In this document: positions 1 through 5,054 of the stretch, piece after piece
Layout: each line of letters begins with the position of its first letter
How positions within the stretch are numbered: position 1 is the stretch's first letter
NCBI GenBank assembly: GCA_036736205.1
Contig: DAINMX010000348.1
Span: forward strand, 1 to 5,054
Reading direction: 5' to 3'
From: XYA12-FULL-58-9 sp001798605
Lineage (GTDB): Bacteria > Myxococcota > XYA12-FULL-58-9
Length of the DNA stretch: 5,054 nucleotides
Notes under the pieces: generated by a model
Told to the model about the DNA's origin: nothing
The model's input: the letters and a program-made list of their open reading frames with translations, nothing else
Database searches by the model: none
Translations under genes and position numbers: made by a program

Positions 1-1
1 C

Positions 2-484
2 TATGCACCACTCGCCACCCATCGCGTCACTGCGCCGTACAAAGACAACCTGCGTGGTTTCTATGCGTCGACGGAATACTTCTCGGTTCTCGTCGAGGGT
101 CGCAGCAACATGACCGCCGCGTTGGCCAGTACCGATGTGAGTGAGCTCGCCGACCTGCATCTCGTTCTCGCCGTCGAAGCCAACAGTGCCTACACACAGG
201 CCCTCTCAATCGCTCCCACAGAAGCTCTTCCCCTCGACACCGAGGGCGCCACCCGATTGGTGGTGGGTGTCGTGAACACGTCGACAGAGGAAGTAATTCG
301 GCGCCCGGGATTCTGTATTGGCACGCCCGATGAAGTAGCGACCTGTGTCGCCGAAATCGATCCCAGCACCGTCGCCGCGCCAACGAAGACGAAGAACAAT
401 GACGGTGGCTGCCACGCAGCACCCATTTCTCTCTGGGCGGGTTTGGTTGTTTTTGCTCTGTTAACCTATCGGAGACGCTGGTGA
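2..484 (+). CDS. 3' end of a secreted/surface protein with MYXO-CTERM-like sorting tail; function unknown
   Basis: The frame is open from the left edge to TGA at 482-484, giving 160 residues with no visible start. The first in-frame ATG (110) lies within continuous coding sequence and is probably not the true start. The body alternates short hydrophobic runs (FSVLVEG, LHLVLAVE, RLVVGVVNTS) with polar turns, which suggests a beta-sandwich tail domain of an exported protein; I do not recognise the family. Two cysteines (FCIGTPDEVATC) could form a disulfide. The last 26 residues are GGCH, a hydrophobic segment (LWAGLVVFALLTY) and a terminal RRRW, the tripartite layout of MYXO-CTERM/GlyGly-CTERM signals. 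Proteins with such tails in Myxococcota are often secreted hydrolases or surface proteins processed by myxosortase-type proteases; a metalloprotease is one guess, unsupported by any motif here. It overlaps the next gene by four bases, suggesting an operon. Confidence 0.85.
   Translation, partial: YAPLATHRVTAPYKDNLRGFYASTEYFSVLVEGRSNMTAALASTDVSELADLHLVLAVEANSAYTQALSIAPTEALPLDTEGATRLVVGVVNTSTEEVIRRPGFCIGTPDEVATCVAEIDPSTVAAPTKTKNNDGGCHAAPISLWAGLVVFALLTYRRRW
404..481 (+). other. C-terminal MYXO-CTERM-like sorting signal
   Basis: This segment encodes the end of the first gene: Gly-Gly-Cys-His, a short spacer, about 13 hydrophobic residues (LWAGLVVFALLTY), then Arg-Arg-Arg-Trp before the stop. The order Cys, transmembrane helix, basic cluster matches the known MYXO-CTERM architecture, in which the invariant Cys is the processing and probable modification site. 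The Trp after the arginines is a small deviation. The assignment rests on layout, not on a profile search. Confidence 0.7.
471..475 (+). promoter_or_regulatory. Ribosome binding site for the beta-barrel gene
   Basis: GGAGA lies five bases upstream of the GTG at 481, within the last codons of the preceding gene. It supports the GTG start, whose bases overlap the upstream stop codon as GTGA, an arrangement that favours translational coupling. Confidence 0.7.
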
Positions 485-1149
485 GTCTCAGGCTCGGTGC
501 GGTGTGCTCGTTGGTGCTCGCAAGCACAAGTGCCGCATTCGCCAGCGATAGCCCCAAGGCACGTATCTCCGACGATCTCATCGACAAACACCAAGCATGG
601 CGAGAGCCGGGATTTCGCCTAGCTTTGAGCTTCGGATATGAGACGAATCTCGCAAGTCCCCCTACTCCCGCATCCACCTCGTGGGTACCGTCCCTGCACG
701 TGGGATGGCGACTCACGGATCGTTTCAGCCTTTCGAGTACCCTACGCTACTCGGTCATGGGTGGCAGTTTATCTGGCCTGCGCTTTTCCGGGACACTCGA
801 GCCGACCTGGCACATCACCGATGGGTTCGCCGTTACCGGTGGCCTCGGCTATGGGGTCTTGATGGGGTCACGAACTGACTACTACACGGAGATTACCGAC
901 AATGCCGTCCTGAGTGCCTGCGATGACGGTGCCCTGGTAGCATTGGCCCGAGTAACCTATCTCTTCCGTGTCGGTCATCTCTTTGCCACGGGTCCCGCAT
1001 TGCAGCTCGACAGCCAATGGACCTCCTGCACCGACACGTACGAGTCTTACGAATGGTATGGTGACGAAGAGCGCGTTACCGAGGTGGCCCTGCAGGATTG
1101 GTGGTGGCACAAGACAATCGGCGTCCTCTGGGTGTTCGCGTGGCGGTAA
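481..1149 (+). CDS. Predicted outer-membrane beta-barrel protein, 222 aa, role unknown
   Basis: The start is GTG at 481, chosen because GGAGA sits five bases upstream and the first residues form a signal peptide: MSLRLG, a hydrophobic core, then AAFA with cleavage about residue 21 before SDS. No lipobox is seen. The mature chain has amphipathic strands separated by turns, for example FRLALSFGYETN (45-56), SLHVGWRLTDRFSLSSTLRYSVMG (71-94), GFAVTGGLGYGVLMG (115-129) and a final TIGVLWVFAWR (212-222), typical of a small eight-stranded-type barrel. Cys147 and Cys183 sit in or near predicted loops and may form a disulfide. A WWWH cluster (207-210) precedes the last strand and could mark the membrane-interface girdle. 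The gene overlaps the upstream stop by four bases and the TonB receptor start by about 46 bases, so it is probably co-translated with both. No substrate can be inferred. A soluble beta-sandwich is less likely. Confidence 0.82.
   Translation: MSLRLGAVCSLVLASTSAAFASDSPKARISDDLIDKHQAWREPGFRLALSFGYETNLASPPTPASTSWVPSLHVGWRLTDRFSLSSTLRYSVMGGSLSGLRFSGTLEPTWHITDGFAVTGGLGYGVLMGSRTDYYTEITDNAVLSACDDGALVALARVTYLFRVGHLFATGPALQLDSQWTSCTDTYESYEWYGDEERVTEVALQDWWWHKTIGVLWVFAWR
1094..1097 (+). promoter_or_regulatory. Probable ribosome binding site deciding the TonB-receptor start
   Basis: AGGA ends six bases before the GTG at 1104, good spacing for that codon. It is too close to TTG 1098 and GTG 1101. The GTG at 1140 has only a weak GGG nearby. 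The site lies inside the coding sequence of the upstream barrel gene. Confidence 0.5.
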
Positions 1150-3653
1150 CCTCTCACGTTTCGCTCGTCGGCCTTTGCACGATGGCGGGCTTTGCTGCGT
1201 TGCCCCCGGCCCATGCCCAATCGACGGCGGGTGCCAATACTCCGCCCACGGCAGGCACGGTTCTAGATACCACAACCGAGCCGATGCCCTCGGCCGATGC
1301 CCTCACCGGTGAGGTGGTAGAACCGAAATTGGAACCGCCTGTGGTTGTGTCGAGCGCTGAGGTTGTGCCCCCCCCGGAGGTCGCGGCGCTCACACAACCG
1401 ACCACGGTTGTGGTCCTCATTCGCGTGACCGCAGAGGGTGCCATCGCATGGGTGAGGCTCAAACAAAGCGGTGGTTCAGTCTTTGACGAAGCGGTGATGA
1501 CCGCCGCCACCCGCTTTGAGTTCATACCTGCGACCTTCGCGGGCGAGCCCGTCGAAGTCGAAATAGAATACAAGCAGACCTTTGTCCCCCCAGAGATCAC
1601 CGAGCCCGTCGGTGCCGCAACGGACTCCGTCTTGGCCGGAACCATCGTCGAAAAGGGAACGCGTCGGGCTTTGGCGTCGATCCGCATTGCGGTCACCGTC
1701 GACACCGAGTTGTTCGAGACCGTGACCAATCCAGAGGGGAAGTTCGAGATCGCCCTGCCCCACGGAGACGCCGTGGTCGAGGTCTACAGCTATGAGCACA
1801 AGGGTTTTCGTGTCCAGGAAGTGCTGGAGCCTGAGCAACGGCTCGACGTGCGGTATCTCATTGAACGGCAGAGCTACAATCCCTACGAGGTCGTGGTCAT
1901 TGGTAAGCGTGAACGTCACGTGGTGGCGCGCACGACTTTGCGCGACCGCGAGATCAAACAGGTCCCCGGTACCTTTGGTGATCCCTTCCGAGTGGTGAGC
2001 ACGTTGCCAGGGGTCGGCAACGTCATCTCCCTGCTCGCCTACCCCATCGTCCGCGGCACCAGTCCCGGCAGCACCGGTTTTCTCCTTGATGGGGTGCGGG
2101 TGCCGCAGCTGTTTCACATGCTTGCGGGGCCCGCGGTGATTCACCCGGAGTTCATCGACCGTGTCGACTTCTATCCCGGCAGCTTCCCAGTCGAGTATGG
2201 CGGTTACACCGGCGGCATCGTCGACGGCATTACCCACCGAACCCGTGCGGACGAGGGAAGGTTCGATGGCCATATCGATCTAACCAACGCCGGCCTTTTT
2301 CTGCGCGGTCCCATCGAGCCTTTGGGGATCACCGGAACCATTGCTGGTCGCTATGGCTACCCAGGGCTGCTCCTTAATCTGCTCAACACCGGAGCCTACG
2401 CGAGCTACTGGGACTATCAGGCGCAGATCGACGGTGGCGGTGATGACCGTTGGTGGCGAGCCTTTGCCTTTGGTTCCTTTGACGAACTCGGCGAGGTCAA
2501 CTCCCTTGGAGAGCGCACAACCATGGCCGGTGCGCAGTTTCACCGCGTCGATCTCACCTACTTCGTCGGCCAAGGCGAGTTCGTCGACACCTACAAGCTG
2601 GTTCTCGGCTTCGATCAGACAGAGGCCGACAATGCCAACGAGGCGCTCACAACCTTGAGTGTCGAGCCCCGCGCCCGCTGGAGTTATCGCATCACCGAAG
2701 ATGTTCTGCTGAATGCCGGTGTCGAGCTCATGGCACGCAGGTTCAGCGGTGAAGTCGGCCCATCCGGCGAGGCTGCAAAGCTCCAGCTTGAGTCGCACAT
2801 GATAGGCGGCGGTGCCTTTGCGGCGTTGGCATGGCATCCCGCGGAGCGGTTACTCGTCATTCCGGGCATTCGCACCGATGTTTACTCCAACGACGAAGCC
2901 ACACAGATGGGCGCCGATCCGCGTTTGCTCTGGCGCTACCGCCTGCAGGCCAACGAAGACGGCGAGATCTGGCTCAAGGGCGGCCTCGGACTCTACCATC
3001 AGCCGCCGCGATTTCTCGTGCCGCTGCCGGGCTTCGAGGAACTCGCCCTACGCTATGGCTTGCTGCAATCAGTGCAGACCACTCTCGGCGTCGAGGCGCC
3101 CCTGTTCGGCGACTTCGCTCTCGACACCCAGGTCTACTTCAACTGGATGGACCCGATTCTGTTTGATCTGTCCTACAGCGTGGTTGGGGACGATACCGAC
3201 AGCCTCACAGCCGACGACCTGTTTCAAGAACGCGTCGGCCGCTCCTACGGCATCGAGATTCTGCTCAAACATCACGGTCGCGATGCCTTGTTTGGCTGGC
3301 TCTCCTACACTCTGTCATGGAGTGAACGCGAGGAACACGGCCAATGGGTGCCCTTCGACTTCGACCGCCGCCACATGCTCAATCTTGTTGCCGGCATCTC
3401 CCTGCCGCGCAACTGGGACGTCGCCATGCGTTTGAGCCTGCAGAGCGGTCGCCCTGCCCCAAGCGGCGGCCGCGTCGACCCGTTTTATCGCGTCGACATT
3501 CGCGTCGACAAGCGTGCGGTTTGGAACGACTGGCTCCTCGACTTCTACGTCGACATCATCAACGCCACCCTCTCCGCCGAGCGGCTCGACAGCGATCCCG
3601 ACAGCGGCCTACGTTACACCCTGCCCACCGTCGGTTTCCGTGCGGTGTTTTAG
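1104..3653 (+). CDS. TonB-dependent outer-membrane receptor with N-terminal TonB C-terminal-like domain
   Basis: A predicted outer-membrane receptor for energy-coupled uptake of an unidentified ligand. GTG 1104 is preferred because AGGA lies six bases upstream and the signal peptide then has a basic n-region (NRR...R); the frame also allows TTG 1098 or GTG 1140. In the 849-residue product: signal peptide 1-38 (cut after AHA), Pro/Glu/Val-rich linker 39-98, TonB-C-like domain about 99-159 (VVVLIRVTAEG, SGGSVFDEAVMTAATRFEFIPA), carboxypeptidase-regulatory-like beta domain about 175-248 (LAGTIVEKGTRRAL, TNPEGKFEI), TonB box EVVVIG 262-267, plug about 280-381 (STLPGVGN, RGTSPGSTGFLLDGVRVP, IDRVDFYPGSFPVEYGG), then a barrel ending in FRAVF with the C-terminal Phe usual for BAM substrates. 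About 465 residues is modest for a 22-strand barrel. The TonB-C fusion has no membrane anchor. It overlaps the preceding gene, so it is probably in the same operon. The ligand cannot be told from sequence. Confidence 0.93.
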   Translation: MAQDNRRPLGVRVAVTSHVSLVGLCTMAGFAALPPAHAQSTAGANTPPTAGTVLDTTTEPMPSADALTGEVVEPKLEPPVVVSSAEVVPPPEVAALTQPTTVVVLIRVTAEGAIAWVRLKQSGGSVFDEAVMTAATRFEFIPATFAGEPVEVEIEYKQTFVPPEITEPVGAATDSVLAGTIVEKGTRRALASIRIAVTVDTELFETVTNPEGKFEIALPHGDAVVEVYSYEHKGFRVQEVLEPEQRLDVRYLIERQSYNPYEVVVIGKRERHVVARTTLRDREIKQVPGTFGDPFRVVSTLPGVGNVISLLAYPIVRGTSPGSTGFLLDGVRVPQLFHMLAGPAVIHPEFIDRVDFYPGSFPVEYGGYTGGIVDGITHRTRADEGRFDGHIDLTNAGLFLRGPIEPLGITGTIAGRYGYPGLLLNLLNTGAYASYWDYQAQIDGGGDDRWWRAFAFGSFDELGEVNSLGERTTMAGAQFHRVDLTYFVGQGEFVDTYKLVLGFDQTEADNANEALTTLSVEPRARWSYRITEDVLLNAGVELMARRFSGEVGPSGEAAKLQLESHMIGGGAFAALAWHPAERLLVIPGIRTDVYSNDEATQMGADPRLLWRYRLQANEDGEIWLKGGLGLYHQPPRFLVPLPGFEELALRYGLLQSVQTTLGVEAPLFGDFALDTQVYFNWMDPILFDLSYSVVGDDTDSLTADDLFQERVGRSYGIEILLKHHGRDALFGWLSYTLSWSEREEHGQWVPFDFDRRHMLNLVAGISLPRNWDVAMRLSLQSGRPAPSGGRVDPFYRVDIRVDKRAVWNDWLLDFYVDIINATLSAERLDSDPDSGLRYTLPTVGFRAVF
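1368..1375 (+). repeat. C8 homopolymer tract in the TonB-receptor gene
   Basis: Eight consecutive C bases encode part of the Pro-Pro-Pro-Glu linker just upstream of the TonB-C-like domain. A one-base length change would frameshift the receptor about 90 codons in. This could be a slippage site, or simply proline codon use in a Pro-rich linker. Confidence 0.75.
1398..1580 (+). other. TonB C-terminal-like domain inside the receptor
   Basis: This part of the receptor gene encodes about 61 residues with the TonB-C pattern: a first strand (VVVLIRVTAEGAI), then the helix-containing segment (GGSVFDEAVMTAA), then a closing strand pair (FEFIPATFAGEPVEVEIEYKQTF). It follows a Pro/Glu-rich stretch that resembles the periplasm-spanning region of true TonB proteins, but a cleavable signal peptide replaces the inner-membrane helix. 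Confidence 0.8.
1887..1904 (+). other. Predicted TonB box of the receptor
   Basis: It encodes EVVVIG, preceded by NPY and followed by the basic KRERH. It lies between the carboxypeptidase-regulatory-like domain and the plug, the position and composition expected for the short strand that pairs with TonB. Confidence 0.6.
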
Positions 3654-3697
3654 GCCATCGAATGATGTTCTCCCGGCGAGAGCACCGTCGTTGCGGT
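3654..3697. other. 44-base convergent intergenic gap, no clear terminator
   Basis: This gap separates the stop codons of the TonB receptor and the convergent EEP gene. The only visible hairpin is a 5-bp stem, CGGCG at 3674-3678 with CGTCG at 3686-3690, containing one G-U pair and a seven-base loop. No T-tract follows on either strand. I therefore do not call an intrinsic terminator; termination may be Rho-dependent or lie beyond the stops. Confidence 0.5.
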
Positions 3698-5054
3698 TTA
3701 CTGCTTGGCCAAGTCGACCACCACAGGACGATGGTCAGAAGCCTGCCCCACCGATGCACAGTCGAGCGGTATGCCGGCTTTGGGTAGGAAGTTTCCCGTG
3801 GGAAGATCATCCACGCCATTGTCTCGGCATTCGTCGTACACTTCGTCATTGAACGAATAACCGTCGGTGAAGATGTAGTCGAGCCGCCAATGGGTGGGGA
3901 AATGCGTTTCGTGGATCGTGGTTGAATCTTCGTGGGTGGCATCCACCACTTCCAGTCCCGCCTGCTGAATCGTCACAAAGGGATTGTAAACCACAGGAAA
4001 CGAAATGTCGGCTCCCAACTGAAAGAGCCACGGCAAACCCGCGGGCAACTCGGTGAAAACCTGGCCCAGATTGGGAGAATCGATCTCCTCGTTGAGATCT
4101 CCCATGACCACGACTTTGCCATTGGGAAAGACTCCTCGATGGGCCTGGACCACTTGGACGGTGCGAATGGCCTCTATCTGGCGACGGAACCTGTCCGCAT
4201 CGGTGGTCCCTGCTTTGAAATGCACCACAAAGACTGCGAGCTGCCAATCCCCAGGAACAATCGTGACGTTGAGCTCAAGGATGTCCCGGCCGATGTCCTC
4301 AGTTGCGTAATCCCCGGAAATGTCACTGGCCGACCACGAATAGGTGGCCTCCAAAGGAATGCGACTGAAACACAGATTGGCAAGAGGTCCCCCCAAAGGT
4401 GCCAGATCTGTCAAGAACCAATCAGGATATTCCGTATCCACGGCAAGAGTATTGAGCACGGGGGCGTCGTCCTCGTGAAATTCCTGCAAGCAAGCGATGT
4501 CTGCGTCCAGTCGCTCAAAGATGCTCAACGTATGGGCATAGGCCGGCTCAGTCACCGCTCCGACTGTGCCAATGTTGAAGGTCATGAGACGAACGGATTC
4601 CATCTGGCAGAAGATCCGTTCACGACAACCCGGGTCGAGACAATCGGGCTTGTCGTCCGCATCATTGTCCACACCATCTCGGCAATCGAACTCGGTATAT
4701 TCAGGATAATGGTGGCAGTCTGCATACCCAAAGCACGTGAACTCATCGCAGTCGATGTAAGTGTCGTTATCATTGTCACTACCATCAGCACACTCGATAT
4801 TGCCGGCCTCGTGCAGAACGTCGCAGGGTGGGACGAACGCGCAACCGAAATCACCACAGTCGATGTAGTTGTTATGATCGTTGTCATAGCCATCGGAGCA
4901 ACGGGCCACCGTGTTCTCAGGACCCCAATCAATACCCGCATCACCGTTGCCGCCGATATCCCCGGGAGCATCGCCTGCATGGATATCTCCCTGCCGCGCG
5001 TCGCCTGGGTAGGGGTCTCCCTGCCGCGCGTCGCCTGGGTAGGGGTCTCCCTGC
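3698..5054 (-). CDS. Secreted endonuclease/exonuclease/phosphatase-family protein with Cys/Asp repeats, N-terminus off window
   Basis: The minus-strand frame is open from the right edge to TAA at 3700-3698, so 451 residues are visible and the true start is outside. An internal GTG at 4909 is not a credible start because the Gly/Asp-rich reading continues upstream. From the N-terminal side: GDPYPGDARQ repeats and degenerate Gly-Asp spacers (5053-4910), three four-Cys acidic repeats (4900-4607), then an EEP (DNase I-like) domain (about 4597-3701). Numbering from 4909, catalytic motifs are MTFNIG (Asn112), ACLQEF (Glu143), VVHFKAG (His230), VVMGDLNEE (Asp271, Asn273), WRLDYIF (Asp344) and SDHRPV (Asp392/His393). 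This family cleaves phosphodiester or phosphomonoester bonds in nucleic acids, phospholipids or inositol phosphates using a divalent metal. The substrate here is undetermined; extracellular nuclease is the best guess. Cysteines 361 and 384, plus the twelve repeat cysteines, point to an exported, disulfide-bonded protein. It converges on the receptor gene. Confidence 0.92.
   Translation of the reverse strand, partial: QGDPYPGDARQGDPYPGDARQGDIHAGDAPGDIGGNGDAGIDWGPENTVARCSDGYDNDHNNYIDCGDFGCAFVPPCDVLHEAGNIECADGSDNDNDTYIDCDEFTCFGYADCHHYPEYTEFDCRDGVDNDADDKPDCLDPGCRERIFCQMESVRLMTFNIGTVGAVTEPAYAHTLSIFERLDADIACLQEFHEDDAPVLNTLAVDTEYPDWFLTDLAPLGGPLANLCFSRIPLEATYSWSASDISGDYATEDIGRDILELNVTIVPGDWQLAVFVVHFKAGTTDADRFRRQIEAIRTVQVVQAHRGVFPNGKVVVMGDLNEEIDSPNLGQVFTELPAGLPWLFQLGADISFPVVYNPFVTIQQAGLEVVDATHEDSTTIHETHFPTHWRLDYIFTDGYSFNDEVYDECRDNGVDDLPTGNFLPKAGIPLDCASVGQASDHRPVVVDLAKQ
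4607..4900 (-). repeat. Three 36-residue Cys/Asp-rich repeats (DGxDND type)
   Basis: Within the EEP-protein gene, three units start at Cys4, Cys40 and Cys76 (counting from 4909). Each has the same cysteine spacing, C-X13-C-X4-C-X5-C, giving exact 36-residue (108-bp) periodicity; units occupy 4900-4793, 4792-4685 and 4684-4607. Cores are CSDGYDNDHNNYIDC, CADGSDNDNDTYIDC and CRDGVDNDADDKPDC. The Asp/Asn ladder resembles calcium-binding loops of thrombospondin type 3 and MopE-like repeats known from Myxococcota secreted proteins. Metal binding is inferred. Confidence 0.88.
4986..5054 (-). repeat. 30-bp in-frame tandem repeat encoding GDPYPGDARQ, running off the right edge
   Basis: Two complete identical units (4986-5015, 5016-5045) and nine bases of a third (5046-5054) are visible. 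Because 30 is divisible by three, each unit adds ten residues, GDPYPGDARQ, to the linker N-terminal of the Cys/Asp repeats. Older-looking degenerate copies follow on the protein side (GDIHAGDAPG, then DIGGNGDAG). Total copy number cannot be known because the array leaves the window. Confidence 0.9.

Noticed and set aside
27..716. 229-residue minus-strand open frame across genes 1 and 2
   Set aside because: The product is Arg/Ser/Cys-rich without recognisable structure and runs antisense to two genes supported by a signal peptide, a sorting tail and a ribosome site.
1154..2273. Long minus-strand open frames opposite the TonB receptor (1154-1729 and 1476-2273)
   Set aside because: They lie entirely antisense to a receptor with clear domain motifs, encode low-complexity Ser/Thr/Gly/Asp-rich or otherwise unrecognisable sequence, and show no signal peptide or family motif. 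They are codon-bias shadows of GC-rich DNA.
3471..3554. Cluster of CGCGTCGAC/GTCGAC words near the end of the receptor gene (3471, 3489, 3501; GTCGAC again at 3549)
   Set aside because: Each copy is in frame and encodes Arg-Val-Asp or Val-Asp in alternating barrel strands. GTCGAC is frequent elsewhere in the window, so codon preference explains it better than an operator or recombination site.
3674..3690. Intrinsic terminator between the convergent genes
   Set aside because: The stem is only five base pairs with one G-U pair, and no T-run follows on either strand.
4907..4909. GTG at 4909 as the start of the EEP-family gene
   Set aside because: The frame stays open to the right edge and the upstream reading is clearly coding (GDPYPGDARQ repeats leading into the Cys repeats). 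Starting at 4909 would also leave a protein with disulfide-type repeats but no export signal.
4986..5054. CRISPR array at the right edge
   Set aside because: The 30-bp units are directly abutting with no unique spacers and are in frame with the protein, so this is a coding tandem repeat.

Overview
The window is fully coding apart from one short gap. It most likely comes from a Myxococcota or related deltaproteobacterial-lineage chromosome. The support is a MYXO-CTERM-like C-terminal sorting tail, a TonB-dependent receptor with a TonB C-terminal-type domain built into its periplasmic N-terminus, and a secreted nuclease/phosphatase-family enzyme carrying Cys/Asp-rich 'DGxDND' repeats. The DNA is moderately GC-rich and uses GTG starts freely. 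No rRNA, tRNA, CRISPR array, insertion sequence or phage gene was seen. The assignment is to a lineage, not a species.

Layout. Bases 2-3653 hold three tightly packed plus-strand genes that look like the distal part of one operon. (1) The 3' end of a secreted or surface protein of unknown function ends in Gly-Gly-Cys, a hydrophobic helix and Arg-Arg-Arg (2-484). (2) A 222-residue predicted outer-membrane beta-barrel protein starts inside the stop codon of gene 1 (481-1149). (3) A large TonB-dependent receptor starts inside the 3' end of gene 2 (about 1104-3653). It reads signal peptide, Pro/Glu-rich linker, TonB-C-like domain, carboxypeptidase-regulatory-like domain, TonB box, plug, barrel.

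A 44-base gap separates this operon from a convergent minus-strand gene (3698 to beyond 5054). That gene encodes a modular extracellular endonuclease/exonuclease/phosphatase-family (EEP) protein. From the right edge inward it has a perfect 30-bp tandem repeat (GDPYPGDARQ), degenerate Gly-Asp spacers, three 36-residue four-cysteine acidic repeats, and an EEP domain with its main catalytic motifs in place. Its N-terminus and any secretion signal lie outside the window.

How they fit together. All four products appear to be exported: one anchored or processed at the envelope, two outer-membrane barrels, one secreted enzyme. The overlaps among the first three genes suggest coupled expression and a shared envelope role. 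A functional link to the convergent EEP gene is possible (a secreted hydrolase beside an uptake receptor), but only adjacency supports it. The most unusual points are the receptor carrying both a TonB box and a TonB-like domain on one chain, the strictly periodic Cys/Asp repeats with the tandem-repeat linker in the EEP protein, and a C8 tract early in the receptor gene.
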